A stretch of DNA of 64,000 nt from Cheiracanthium punctorium (GCA_038373885.1 JAWZYV010013173.1:1-64000), one strand, 5' to 3'. Positions 13,301-25,117 are shown, counted from the stretch's first letter. Made by a program: numbers and translations. The notes: a model not told the origin generated them from the letters alone.

Positions 13301-13790
13301 CAATAATTATTTTTTACTAGTTATGGATAATAAAGACTGACTCAAAAAGAAAAGGAAGAAAAAAAGAAAATATCGACATATTTAATATCACAAAGCACTT
13401 ATAATACCCTCCCTTTTTAGACAGCCAATAAAATACCACCACCCTCTGGAAAATAAATTTGCATATGGATAATAGTTCTTTTTACCATGATGCCATGGAA
13501 AGTCCATATTCAAATTTGGCATACATATTGATTTTTTTTTCCAAAAACTTAACAATTCCGATTTCAAATTATTGAAAATTTAACTTTTGTAATTTGCATG
13601 AAAAAAAAAGTTTTTGAATTGATATGATCACATAAACATTTGTAAAAGACCTCAAAATATTAAAGAAAATGACATAAATTTCACCTCTCAACGTCAAATC
13701 GGTCTTGAGTTACACCAACTTAAAGGTTATTATATATTTTTTCCAAATTTCAAAAACTTACGACTCAGAAATAAATTTTTCAAAAAATCT
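10310..13790. mobile_element. Large long-inverted-repeat (foldback-like) element
   Basis: The region about 10375-10680 reappears as its inverse complement at about 13437-13735. Shared blocks include CTGGAAAATAAATTTGC (right arm), CAAATTTGGCATACAT and GACATAAATTTCA. Weaker pairing extends outward to about 10310 and 13790. The arms are about 300 bp with a 2.76-kb centre, most of which is a nested Helitron (11398-13226). No transposase was recognised. Confidence 0.65.
11398..13226 (+). mobile_element. Non-autonomous Helitron (1.8 kb)
   Basis: The left end A|TCTTATATATAATAAAATC follows the Helitron 5' rule (TC, inserted after A). The right end has a short GC hairpin (CCGT...ACGG at 13199-13214), then GTACGCAGCTAG and a flanking T, matching the hairpin plus CTRR|T rule. 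A second, decayed terminus-like sequence (GCGAAGAGCGGGTAC) is at about 12838. No Rep/helicase is encoded; the open frames inside are short and unrecognised. Confidence 0.7.
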
Positions 13791-13993
13791 AAATTTTGCT
13801 TTTTTTTTTTATTATTTGAAGTGGTACTAGTACACATAAAGAAAAAATCATCATTTATAAAGCCATCATGTCTTGACCATAGGTTGGTTTTACATGGAAT
13901 TAACCATTAACGGTTTCAATTTATGTCGTGAAATCTTTGTTATTTCATGAGTAACGTTCGCCTTAAATTTCTGTTATTTCAAGAACTAGTTCG

Positions 13994-14029
<36 letters not shown>

Positions 14030-14073
14030 TTTTTGCGTTAGATAGCTCGTTCATTGAGGATGCGTCAATATAC

Positions 14074-14615
14074 ACGAGGGTTACAATTAAAGTTCCACTT
14101 TAAAACGATCAGAAGAGGAAAACTACTGGACCAAATGTTATCAAACTTGGTAATTGTGTAAAGGTGGTCATGGAATTTATTATCGGCCGAAAAAAAGCTC
14201 AAAAATTCAGCACCAGGAGCAAGGACGTATTTAAAGGGGTGGGGGAGGGCAGGGGTCCGACCACTCATTCCCCCATGAAAAACATTTTGGAGGGGGTCTA
14301 AAAATTTCGGAGGGGGTCCAAACGGTAATAAAGGCAGTATTTTTCTCAAAAGGACAGTATATCATTATCATATTAGTAATAAAAATCAAAATTTCGGGGG
14401 GGAGGGATAGGGTTCGGAACCCTGGACCCTTCCCCCCCCCCCCCGTAAATACGTCTCTGCCCCTGGTGTTGAATTTTTGAATTTTTTCCGCCGATAGTAA
14501 ATTCCATGACCACCTTCACACAATTACCTATATAGTTTGATAGCATTTGGTCCAGTAGTTTTCCTTTTCTGGTCGTTTTAAAGTGGAACTTTAATTATAA
14601 TCCCCCTGTAGATGA
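14074..14615. mobile_element. Inverted-repeat element with arms of about 140 bp
   Basis: The left arm 14074-14218 (GTTACAATTAAAGTTCCACT onward) returns as the inverse complement at 14461-14611 (ending AAAGTGGAACTTTAATTATA). Long matching blocks include TACTGGACCAAATGTTATCA and the inverse of CATGACCACCTT. The two arms nearly meet. The only material between them is the hAT element at 14220-14459, so the original element was close to a perfect palindrome of about 300 bp. Confidence 0.75.
14220..14459. mobile_element. hAT-type G-tract element, GGACGTACCC family
   Basis: It starts CAAGGACGTATTTAAAGGGG and ends TAAATACGTCTCTG. The interior (AAAATTTCGGAGGGGGTCCA, CAAACGGTAATAAAGGCAGT) matches the copies at 7244 and 31374. 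It sits at the centre of the surrounding inverted repeat, so a target duplication cannot be judged. Confidence 0.7.
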
Positions 14616-14936
14616 GTCAACATTTATTCCTTTGTAAAAATACTTAAGAGACTCAATAATCTCACGAGGATGATTTGGTCACGAGTTTTGGCATGGAACA
14701 AGTGTAAATAATAATATTGTTGCAGAAAACTCTGCTTAGTTTTCGCCTTCGTAGCTTAAAAATCCAGTGTATGTGGAAAGTTCTAGTGAAAAGCCCACTT
14801 GCCAGGACGGAACACAAATTTTATTGATTCTAGAGCTTCGTCGAACAACTGCTGCACAAAATTCAGTGGAATAAATAAGCACGTCTTATAACAGTCAGTT
14901 TAACACAGATACCCTAATTCCCACACGCTAAAATCG

Positions 14937-15977
14937 CAGTGGCGGCTCGTGGGATACAGCAAGTACAGCCGGGCTGCACTTGAAATTATCAGCACATACT
15001 TTAAAATAATTTATTCTACTAATTTTCCTAAATTCAGATTGAAATGTGGAATTCCTACGGTAAATTTAAAAAATCTCCGAAAAAAAACCAAAACAAAAAA
15101 AAAACGTATTGTGGCCGGATCGCTCATTCAGAAAAAAAGCACTTTAATCTTCCCGCAATTCAATTGGGAAAATCTTTGGTTCAGCCCAGAGCGCTGAAAA
15201 GAAAATTGGCAGCACCGTTGCCATGACAACGACTACGTAAGCAGCCTCTCCGGAATAGGGAGTATGCAGCTGATACAGCCAATGAACGATTTTTTAACGG
15301 CGGCTGAACTTGAGAACTCGACTAACTGATTGGGCTCGGACGAGAAGTGAGGGAGGGGGTAAGGAGAATATATGTTTGGAAAACTCTCGACTTTATATTG
15401 CTGAATTTATCAAGAAGGGAAGCCTGAATAGACGCTTATGAATGGACAATTATCCATCAAAGCAGTATTGTTTTTATGTAAGCAAGAACTGGCATTTAGA
15501 GGACATGGCGAGCGAGAAAATTCTTTAAACATGGGAAATTTTAAAGAGCTTTTAAAATTATTGATATCTGAATTAAAACAACGCCTTTTTATGGGGACAT
15601 CACTGACCGATTCGCATGTTTAAAAGAAAGGAGGATTGATTTGACTTATAAAAAATAAGTAAGTTTTCTTTTTTTTTCTTTTCTTCTCAAGTTATCGTTA
15701 CAAAAGAAAATTCTAAGGAAACTTCGAATCAGACACGGATTAATGCAATTTTGAGGATAAGAGCGGCTGGTTGAAATTTATGTCCATTTTATGGAAGTAA
15801 AATAGGATCTCTTACATTTTTTATGTAATTTCTTTTTTTTTTTTCCCTCGGTGAGGGCTTAATCCGCCAGCTTTCGAATTCAGTAACAAAGATTTTCCAA
15901 TCCTGTCCGGAGGAAAGGGGGGGGGGGGCTCATATGCTTCCGGCTGCACTAACAGTTTTGACCACGGGCCGCCACTG
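14937..15977 (+). mobile_element. Internally deleted hAT element
   Basis: It begins CAGTGGCGGCTCGTGGGAT and ends CCACGGGCCGCCACTG. It is flanked by a 7-bp direct repeat AAAATCG (14930-14936, 15978-15984). At 1041 bp it keeps a fragment of a hAT transposase (see 15420-15620). The sequence near 14960 (AAGTACAGCCGGGCTGCACT) recurs in inverse form near 15940. Confidence 0.75.
15420..15620 (+). pseudogene. hAT transposase fragment
   Basis: The frame from 15438 reads LSIKAVLFLCKQELAFRGHG, ERENSLNMGNFKELLKLL. This matches the LAFRGHDE...N.GNF/YxELLxLL block typical of ZMYM1-like hAT transposases (family knowledge). Only about 60 residues survive, and the sequence upstream is out of frame or stopped. 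It lies inside the 14937-15977 element, so it is that element's own relic. Confidence 0.7.
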
Positions 15978-16315
15978 AAAATCGAGTGGAAACTCTCGAG
16001 GAAATTATCAGCAGTTTCTCCGGATTCAATAATGAAGAATTCACAGCTTTCAAAAACAAGCAATAGATCACTTAATAAAAGCGCTCACATTACAGAGCGC
16101 TATTGCTATAACAGCTAATGCAGTGAACTGGTACGAGCATTCACTCAACCAACTTCCGGGATGTCCGGCACGACTTATATGGATACCGCCGACGTTACGC
16201 GCAAATTCCAAACAAATCCATCGCTGGAAAAATCCAGATTAAACATGAATTTTAATTGCGTAATAGAAATGTAATTGAGTATTACTTACTAGGCTAGTGC
16301 GTAATTCTAATGCAG

Positions 16316-16640
16316 AAAAACAAACATTGCAGACCCCATTAGAAAGATATTGCCAAATGTCCGAAGGGTCGCCAACTTTTTGGCGAAATATTGCTAAATT
16401 TGGATCCAAAAATAAGTCTCTAAGAGTAAAGTCAGCTAAGCTCTTGCACTAATATTTCTCGAGAATCCGAGAAACCCTATATTGAACAATCGGGACACCC
16501 CAAACTCCCTATCTCGCGTTCTAGTCTAGTTAGCCGATTTCGATGCAACAAAGAGCCAATTTTAATTATTTGAAGCGTAGAATACAAATTTTGGACTATA
16601 TCAATCCCCAGAAGAGCAGGTCACCCCAAAAATTTGTAAG
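16316..16640 (-). mobile_element. Decayed Helitron-family fragment
   Basis: The blocks GGCGAAATATTGC, CCAAAAATAAGTC, TTCGATGCAACAAAGAGC, GCGTAGAATACAAATTTT and CCCCAGAAGAGCAGG repeat, in the same order and strand, the sequence at about 43365-43590 inside the minus-strand Helitron. No ends are preserved. Confidence 0.55.
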
Positions 16641-17137
16641 AATATAACGGATCGGTAGCGCTGTGTCTAGAGACATCGTTTCGGTGAGGGGCCGGGGGGG
16701 GTGGTGCTTAAATGGCCTAACATTTTTTGAAGTACCATGCTTACTCGCGTAATAGTCGCCCCCCCCCGTTTTGAAGTAGAGAAAAAATCGTCAAAATACT
16801 GTTTTCCCCCGCATAAAAGTAGCAGTCGGATATTGAGTTCTCATTTATGTCTCAAAATCCTAAAAATGTCAATGTGTGTTTATACTCTTTCGCGCTGAAA
16901 CGGTTAGACAGATTTGGATGAAATTTGGAATAAAGACAGTTAACCTCCTGCCTATCTTCCCAGAGATCGGCAAGGGTAAACCTAAAGTTTATTGATTTTC
17001 TCCCCCTCATCCCCGTTGTTTAGAGAGGGGGAGTTCAGTTTCACTTAGAGGACGCTCCCTCATACTCCTCCCCTCCGTTGGAAATAAAACTAAATTACTG
17101 CTTGCTCTGCAATGCTCTTTGAAAGCAACTACAGAAG

Positions 17138-17300
17138 CAGAGTTGGGCAAAATACATAAAAAAATGTATTTTCGATGCAAAATACAAATTACATTTATTC
17201 AAACACGAAAAATTACAAAATACAAAATGCTTTCTAAATTGAAAAAATACAAAATACATTTATTTTCTTAATACATACAAAATACGAAATACGTCTAAAA
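17138..17300. mobile_element. hAT-type terminus with AAATAC subterminal array
   Basis: It starts CAGAGTTGGGCAAAATACAT and is followed by about a dozen AAATAC or GTATTT motifs over 150 bases. This is the pattern of hAT ends with arrays of transposase-binding motifs. The opposite terminus was not located. Confidence 0.5.
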
Positions 17301-17589
17301 CTTCAATTAAGTAAAATTTTCTACAGAAACTTCTAGTTTATTTTATTCCAGTGTATTTTAAGATGAACAAACAAATGTAATAGTAACTTTTTTTTTTTTT
17401 TACATATACATAAGTTTTTCCTGGAATAAATTGCATCTTAAAAGGCATGAAAGCAAAAATGTGTGACAAGTATTTATTGAACGTTATTTTTCCGTGATAA
17501 TGAATGGAATTGAAATATAAAATTAAATATATTTCTAAACGAAGATGAGTTGAATTATCTTTCTACTTTAAGATACATTTATAGCCTTA

Positions 17590-17825
17590 CCATCGCACAG
17601 TAGTTATGTCACTGAAAATGGTAGACTGCCGAAGAGTGAAGGTCCCGGGATCGGGTCCCATCGAGCAGCTGTCGATCTAACAGTCTGGATTTTTGGTAGG
17701 TTTTTTCCAGATGTAACGTGAATACGCTTTAGAACCCCTTAGAAAGTTCTCCTACCAAGGCACCTTCCCATCCTTGGCAGATTGCCCTAGTATAGCGTTG
17801 CCATAATCACGCAAACACAAGATAC
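17590..17825 (+). repeat. tRNA-derived SINE copy
   Basis: GAGTGAAGGTCCCGGGATCG followed by GGTCCC and GCAGCTGTCGATC matches the 45650 copy (GTGTGAAGGTCCTGTG, GCGGCTGTCAATC). The degenerate B box is at about 17640-17657. The 3' body runs to about 17825. The boundaries are approximate. Confidence 0.5.
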
Positions 17826-19962
17826 ATTCATATATTACTACAAAAGATTATATTACTACAAGATTGTGATGGAGGAGTGGAACAATATCAGCCTTGATGT
17901 TTTAAGAAAAGGACTTTCATCTTTGAAATCAAGATGTAATATGATGGTTCAAAGAAAGGGCTATCAGACTGAACACATTAGAAAATAAAATTCTTATATT
18001 TATTTCTATATATATCTTTGCAAAATCGTTACAAAAATGTAGTGAACACCCTCTGTAGGGTACTTGCGGGAAACCCCGAAAAAAAAATTGTTGTGGAATA
18101 TTACTTAAATGAAATTAATTTACGTTTCACAAATCACCCGTGCATGAAGATTTTCTTAACATTAAACTTTTAAATGCCTGTGTCACATTGCTGAAGAGTT
18201 CTTTAGAGGAATTGCAAAAAAATATTTAACATGAATTTAAGAAAATGCTTTTAAAAAGAATTTAACAGGTTTTTTTTTTTTTTATTTTAGTTTTACAGTG
18301 TTCTATATACGGTTAATGGGTTAAATATTTCAGGCTCTACAAATACTCAAGAGAACACATTAAATTACGATATATGTTTCCGAAAAAAAAAAATCTAATT
18401 TTCTCTTTTCTCTGATCAAAAGTTTAAATTTTAGAATGTCTAAAACTTTAGAGGATTTTTTCGAACTACTTATTAGTTATTAGCATCAGATATTATTAAA
18501 TTTATACATTTATGCATAACTTGCAACTATCTTTATAAAATAGGAAAATAAATGTCAATTTATGAAACTAAACTCTTCGAATAATTTGTTGGATTCAATT
18601 AAAATATTCAGATAATTTACTTTGATTTTCAGGTAGAAATTAAACCTTCATAATGTGTGAAAGATTATTTTAGTACGTGTTTTGATACTATCTGTGCAGT
18701 TTCTAGGACAACTATAAAATGGAAGCGCCATGTCACGTGCTCCGAATACACAGCCTAAAATAAGATCCTGCGTCCACAACTAAAACGAATAAGTAAATTT
18801 TGAGGTAAATATATGTAAATAGTTAACGCAATTTTCTTCCTTCAAATTTCCCTTCTTTTCTTTTTTTCCTTCCTGAGACAGTGAGCGCACGCATTTTAAA
18901 TTAAAATTAGCGAATTTTAAAATCGTGAAAAAAAAGAATAAAATATTAAATTTTTTTTTTCAAAACAAGCGATAGTAAGTGCGATGCTTCTAGCGTTTTA
19001 AAATATTTTTCTAAAGACAAGTTTTAATTATTGCTGCTGATAAAGGAACTCTTATTATACCCTTGCTAGACATCTCCGAATGACACTGGCTGGAGTAATT
19101 TATGGGTTGCTATCTTCCCGCTTTTGCCATCCCCACTTTAGAACGGGGGCCATCCTCGTGATATTTTCCGTGAGTCTAGATCTGCAGGGTCACGCACTGA
19201 TCGTTCTTGAAAAGGGGGTGAAATTGTTGGCGATCTCTTGGCGTGCCGTATGTGTGGGACAGTAACCAAGTCCTGGATTAACATTGGCTACTTTTTATCT
19301 CGCGGAAAAAAAAAACTGTTCCTATAATATACAAAAAAAACCCTATCTTATCAATAAAAAAAAAAAAATATACAATTGAGCTTTATCTTTACAGAAGCTG
19401 TCGACAAATGGCGCAAACTTATAGAATACACAGTTTTTAATAAATAAAATCAGCTCCTGGATAAGTCACTGATAGTTTTTCCCTCTGACGTGGATTTATA
19501 AGCAGGCTTTACGGCCAAAGCACACAGATCCGAAATACATGTTGCACAAACAAACAACACGAAAAATAAGTTTTTGAAACTTTCATTCAGTTTGAATTCT
19601 GCATTTTTCTGCGCGTCTCTTTCCCCTTCTATTTCTAATGTATTACATCCAGAAAGAAGGATGTTAGAATTATCAATTTTTATTTTGTTTAATCACATCA
19701 TGAATAATGATACACTTTCCAACTTAATGGAATAAGGAAAGAAAATAGGGAAGACGCATGGATTATGATACGCTTTTAATAAATAGCACTTTAGTGCGTA
19801 TTTAAAATCTGAAAGTGTATCAGATTTTCTTACTTTTTTTTTTTTTCCTTCCGTTTTTTGATAACGGCCGATATATCTAGAAGCTCTTGAAAATAACATA
19901 GGACGCAAAGTAATTTGTACCTTTTTGTAGATTTTTATACTAAACCATCTTATTTTTGTAAC

Positions 19963-20116
19963 CAGGGGCGGCCCGACACGGTAAGCAAGGTAAGCATCGC
20001 ATCGGGGTGCCGGCTTCGAAGGAACATTGTTTTGAACTCAAAACCTAAGTAAAGCATAAAAGGCAGCATCTTTTTTACGTTAGCAGGGGGGGCCACTTAC
20101 AGTAAGGCTGCCCCAA
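19963..20116. mobile_element. hAT-type element, CAGGGGCGGCCC family
   Basis: It starts CAGGGGCGGCCCGACACGG and ends AAGGCTGCCCCAA. It lies between perfect 8-bp duplications TTTGTAAC (19955-19962, 20117-20124). It is 154 bp with no coding capacity. Confidence 0.82.
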
Positions 20117-20993
20117 TTTGTAACCATCTTAATTCTAAATTCCATTCAGAATCTGAGATTTCAGTGCTAAGAAGCTGTGAGAAACAGGATTTTCCCGAAC
20201 AAGATTTATTAAGATGGTGAACCAACTGGTCGCTGGAGGCGGCTAGTATTTCTATAAAAAGAAAAATGCCTCTTTTTGTGGTGCAATTGAAGTAAAGATT
20301 ATTTTATATAAGGCAAAAAAACTGGGAAACATTTATTATTTTACTCTAATTAATTATTTTACTCTAATACCAGCTATGTTTTAGCATTAGAGCGCCCAAT
20401 ATTATGTAGTAAACTTTCCCCGTATAACAGTTGCACCTAGACTTTTATCATGAAAAAAAAGGTGCGACTATTACGCGAGTAAACACGGTATGCTGATTTT
20501 TGGATGTCTGATAAGAGTGAAATAGCAGAACTTCTTTTAATTAACACACATTTTAATTAATCTAAATATCTGATTAATAAATTAAGAACAAATTAAGCAA
20601 AGACTTGCGTTTTTAAGTGATATACTTAATTTACTAAAAATTTGTTTTCAGCATTATGTTCAACCTTCCAGCTATTTTCTGCAGTTTTATTTATTAACTA
20701 TTGCAAATATTCTGTCTTTTAACTATTTACAAATAACCCCACCATTGAAAATTTAATTGAATTTTTTCTCGGGTTTCGGCGGAGTAGATACGGATACAGC
20801 CCTATCAGTCCCCTTCCGGATCCGCCACTGTAACGGATTTTATTTTAAAGGGATAATTTTTGAAATAACGTAAGTAAAAGGGATACATTACATGAATTTT
20901 CAAAATTCATTTTAAGTTTTGAAAACAAATATTTTGTTTCTAGATAGTTTTTGTAATCAGTAATTACTAGTTAATGCTTATTATTGCCTTTAA

Positions 20994-21392
20994 CCCTTTA
21001 ACGCGCAGTCTCCCCGCTCTGGGAACACCAAATTCTGACGTTTTGGCTGTTGCCAGTCACGAATAATAGATTGGATTTCTATAAAAATAGTTGCGGGTGA
21101 CATAGCTCCACGAGAATCCTTTACTTTTTAGCACGTCATTTCCCGCAAAAAAATGGTCACGATTCTTTTAACAGCACTGACATCTGCTGAAAAAGGGAAG
21201 GAATCGAGAACAGCTGGATAGATTGCCCAATGCTAAAAAGAGGGCAGTCGTTGCCATTGCTCGACTTAACTACCAGCAAGATGGCGGACGATCGAAACAT
21301 TCATCGCGTGCCACAGATCTAGAGGACCTTTTTTTATCGTATCCGGCTGTGGCGCTTTTTCAGCACTGGGAAAGGGTTGCGCCTCAAAAGGG
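20994..21392 (+). mobile_element. piggyBac-type non-autonomous element, copy 1
   Basis: It begins CCCTTTAACGCGCAGTC and ends GCCTCAAAAGGG. TTAA flanks it on both sides (20990-20993, 21393-21396), the piggyBac target and footprint. The 399-bp interior includes ACAGCTGGATAGATTGCCC and CAGCAAGATGGCGGACG, shared with the copies at 23558 (inverse) and 27799. Confidence 0.85.
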
Positions 21393-21572
21393 TTAAAGTG
21401 TCAATTACTGGTGCCCTTATCCTATACATTAAAGCTTGATGCTACACAAAAAAGACTTTTAATACTACATTCTAAAATTGTTATTAAATAGGAGGTGGGA
21501 GATCTCTTAGGCCGAAGGAGCTTATAAAACAGAAAAAAAAATGTTCTAGATTAGATTACAAATAAGCGAAAC

Positions 21573-21739
21573 CAGGGGCGTAGCCAGGGGGGGGGGATAT
21601 CGGTGATATATCCCCCCCCCGAAATTTTTGGATTAGTGATGAAATTCCGTCTATTTATAACACATATAAGTTCATATCCCCCCCCGAACTTTTCCAGGCG
21701 CATATTCCCCCCCGAAATTTTTTCCTGGCTACGCGCCTG
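21573..21739. mobile_element. hAT-type G-tract element, family 2
   Basis: It begins CAGGGGCGTAGCCAGG and ends CCTGGCTACGCGCCTG. The 8-bp duplications AGCGAAAC are perfect (21565-21572, 21740-21747). The core TTTTGGATTAGTGATGAAAT, with TTCATATCCCCCC, is shared with 36956-37142. Confidence 0.93.
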
Positions 21740-21852
21740 AGCGAAACACAGACCTCCAGTTTAACCAGTCTGTCTGTAAACATCAAGCAAATAAGCAACT
21801 TTTTTATTCATACTTTCTGATTTAGTGTTTTGATCTGAGTTATTAGAAGGCT

Positions 21853-22020
21853 CAGGGGCGTAAGCAAGGGGGGTTAAGGGGGTCATACCCCCCCCCATGA
21901 GGAATTTTTTGCCATACAAATGTATATTCTTCAATACATTATCCACACACACGTATACATATATATGAGTTGTAGTAGTCGTAACCCCCCCCCCATGAAA
22001 AATTTCTGGCTACGCTCCTG
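21853..22020. mobile_element. hAT-type G-tract element, family 1 (inverse)
   Basis: It begins CAGGGGCGTAAGCAAGG and ends TTCTGGCTACGCTCCTG. The 8-bp duplications AGAAGGCT are perfect (21845-21852, 22021-22028). The core is in the opposite orientation to the 9434 and 10054 copies. Confidence 0.93.
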
Positions 22021-22334
22021 AGAAGGCTAGTTGAATCCATTGAGCAATAACACACAGGAACATTTTCTTTCTGTAAATTTGGAAAGAAAAAATAAGTTAC
22101 ATTGATTGTGAAGCCCATGAGCTTCGGGGCAACCAGGCATTCGTCCCGTGAAACATCCCTATTTTTACGGCACTGAAGCAGAATCACAAAATAAAAATAT
22201 TATATTCGAAATAGTTATACAAAATGAACGTCCCCTTTTAATATAAAAAATAGAGGCGGAGGGGGGAGAGAAGACGGCATACCTCCTCAAATACGGCATT
22301 TATTATGATAAATTAAGAAGCAATTCGTATCATG

Positions 22335-22495
22335 AATTTATGCGAGACAAGAAATTCTCGCGAGGCAATGGCTCTGTCTCGTCTCGCAAAACGATTTTCT
22401 TCCTCGTCTCGCAAAAATTTCGCCTGTCTCGTCCCGCGCGAGACGAGACCGAGAACGCGAGACAGTGCGAGATTATTCTCGCGTCCATCCATCCT
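22335..22495. repeat. TCTCGC/GCGAGA motif-rich region
   Basis: More than ten GCGAGA or TCTCGC/TCTCGT words occur in both orientations over 160 bases, which is CG-rich against an AT-rich background. It resembles subterminal motif arrays of hAT-type elements, but no terminal repeat or target duplication was found. Confidence 0.55.
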
Positions 22496-23557
22496 ACCAA
22501 AGTTAATGTTTTAAATATTTCAAAATTAAAGTTGATCTACAAATTATAGTTTTGTTATCTTAAAAAATTCCCCTGCGAATTAAGGGCCCGGCCCGACGTG
22601 GAGCTCATAAGTTTCCGGACATGGTGAGGGCAGCATGCCCCCTAAAGGTAAAGCTAAGGGATGATAGCGCCACCCTTAGTTTAAAAATGAAATTGAACGT
22701 GTTACAGAGTTAGCGTGCGTCAAAATGGTAATTTTCTTACAAATATTCATATAATTTTTTTTCTGTGCATGTTTTCTTTTCTTTTCTTTCTTTGTTGTTG
22801 TTGCTGCTGTGCTGTATATAATTAAAATATTTTCGCACTGCATTTTAGCCTTTAAGTTTTTTATTTTACAGGATCGGTGCTGCCGCTTCCAAGTAATAAA
22901 TGCAAACAATACAGGTGGCCAAAATATCTTAAAAGCAGTCCTGTTGAAAACTGAAAAATATAATACACTTTTAATATTTTGAACAATAAATATTTTACAC
23001 TTTTTTTAATCATTAGTTAAAGATCAGGTTTTTGCGGTACGATCATAGGCGGCTTCTACTGGGTGCAAGGCGGCGAGGGGGGGACTGCCTCCTTACTTCT
23101 ATAAGTAAAGATGTCTGCCCCCTCACTTTTTTAATGCTTCAAAAGTAACAATCTCCATTGAAAAACTGATCGAGGGAAACATAATACACAAGACGATAAA
23201 GGAGAAAGCAGCACGAGCTAGCAACAATTCGTCTCTGAAGGTCATTTTATCAATAATTAAATAAGGAAATTTAATCAATTAATCACATGAAGGTCATTTA
23301 ATCAATAATATAAAATAAGTGAAATTTAATCAACAAGATGATTGAAATCCAGTAATACAGCACAATTCTGTACCTCAGAACCACGCAAGTCACACTAGAA
23401 CTAACTTTTCAGGAGGGCATCAAAACTGTAAGAAATGAACTCTAGGTCTGGTTGCAGAGCTAATAATTGAATCAGTGAGCAAAAAAAATATTGACATTAT
23501 TAAATTTGTATATACTTAACCCTTTCATAGGTATTTCGTTTAGAACCAACGCTTTAA

Positions 23558-23954
23558 CCCTTTGAGTGCGCACGCCCCCCTGTGCGCGCACAGCCAGCTG
23601 TCGTCAAAAAAGGGTCTCTAGAGTCTGTGGCGCACGATGAACGTTTCGATCGTCCGCCATCTTGCTGGTATTTAAGTCGAGCGATGGCAACCGCTGCCCT
23701 TTTTTCAGCATTGGAGCGATCTATCCAGCTGTTTTACGCATTCTTCCATTTTCAGCAGATGTCAGTGCTGTTAAAAATAATCGTGACCGTTTTTTTTCAC
23801 GTGAAATGGCGTGCTAAAAAGTAAAGGCTTCTCGTGGAGCTATGTCACCCGCAACTATTTTTATAGAAATCCCAATCTGTTCTTTGTGACTGGCAACAGT
23901 CAAAACAGTCAGAGTTTGGTGTTCTCAGAGCGGGAACACTGGCGCGTTAAAGGG
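23558..23954 (-). mobile_element. piggyBac-type non-autonomous element, copy 2 (inverse)
   Basis: It begins CCCTTTGAGTGCGCACG and ends TGGCGCGTTAAAGGG, with TTAA on both sides (23554-23557, 23955-23958). Its 397 bp are the inverse complement of copy 1 along the whole length. They include CGTCCGCCATCTTGCTGGTA. The 80-aa ORF across it is incidental. Confidence 0.87.
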
Positions 23955-24719
23955 TTAATCTGAAAATTGTAATATATGGACTACGTTCGTCTGGTTCTGG
24001 GGTACAGAATTTAAAAAAAAAAAATCAGCTTTAGCAAACAAGCATTTTTTCTGACCCTCCACTTTTTTTGTTTTTTGGTGTACGAGCCACCTGAGTAGGA
24101 TTGCAGATGAATGTCTCGCTATCTGTGTGTAGACTCAACTTGATGTATTTATTTTTTACTGTGGGGCCCACTGCCGTCTACATATCTGTTTCAACATTTA
24201 AATAAAACTAAAAAATAGACCCGCTGGGGCCAATAAATTTTTTAAGTGCATTTTGAAAAAAAATCATTTGATATTGGCACATAAATGTAAATAAACTTAT
24301 TTTTTCGAGAACTTCAAAGATTTTAGAATGTGCTCTTTACAAGCTGTACAATACACTCGAAATAAATAATAAATCCATACTGGTTACAAAACTTATTTAG
24401 AAAAAAATTCGTAATAATCGCAACGCAAATTTTGCAAGAATGTATCGCTTCGAAAAATTTTGCTGAGTAATTTTCCATGAACAGACCCCACAAGGTTGGG
24501 GCTGGGTGGACACCTCGGTCCAGTCCCGGGTGTAGCTTCATGCAATTTTATTTTTTTAATTATTTACTTTAATACAAAGTAGGAAAACAATTGATTTTTT
24601 TTCATCTAGTGAAATTTTACAAGAGGATTCTAGAGCTAGCTAAAAATTGAAAATAGATATGTTCCATGATAAGTAGTTTATCATAAATGTTTAATTAAAA
24701 ATTGGTTGGTGGTAGTTAT

Positions 24720-24939
24720 CAGTGGCGTAAGCCAGAAATTTTTCATGGGGGGGGGGGGGAGAGTTACGGACTTACTACAACTCATATATATGTATATATG
24801 TGTGTGTGTGATAATGTAGTGAAGAATGTACGTTTGTATGGCAAAAAATTCCTCATGGGGGGTTATTGACCCCCTTAACCCCATCCCCCTTGGCTAACGC
24901 CCCTGATGGGGGAGGGTACGACTATTACAACTAACATAT

Positions 24940-24997
<58 letters not shown>

Positions 24998-25117
24998 ATA
25001 TATATATATACATGTGTGGCGCAGGGGCGTAGCAAGGGGGGGTTATGGGGTCATAACCTCCCCCATGAGGAATTTTTCTGCCATACAAAATGTATATTCT
25101 TCACTACATTATCACAC
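24720..25117. mobile_element. Cluster of three family-1 hAT copies with a TA expansion
   Basis: Copy A (24720-24905) starts CAGTGGCGTAAGCC and ends TTGGCTAACGCCCCTG. Copy B is partial (about 24906-25020: ATGGGGGAGGGTACGACTAT onward) and its internal TATATA segment is expanded. Copy C starts CAGGGGCGTAGCAAGG at 25022, runs in the opposite orientation and is truncated near 25117. Target duplications are not clear because of the nesting. Confidence 0.75.
24942..25012. repeat. (TA)n microsatellite inside a hAT element copy
   Basis: About 70 bases of nearly pure TA occur where other family-1 copies have only the short CATATATATATGTATACATG segment. Confidence 0.9.

Larger units (their letters stand above)
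16735..20488. mobile_element. TA-flanked TIR element (Tc1/mariner-pogo type), with insertions
   Basis: The left end CCATGCTTACTCGCGTAATA next to TA (16733-16734) is matched by the inverse right end CCGTGTTTACTCGCGTAATA next to TA (20489-20490). The 3.75-kb span contains an AAATAC-rich hAT-type end (17138), a SINE (about 17590) and a hAT element (19963). The two ends could instead be two separate small elements. No transposase is visible. Confidence 0.5.
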
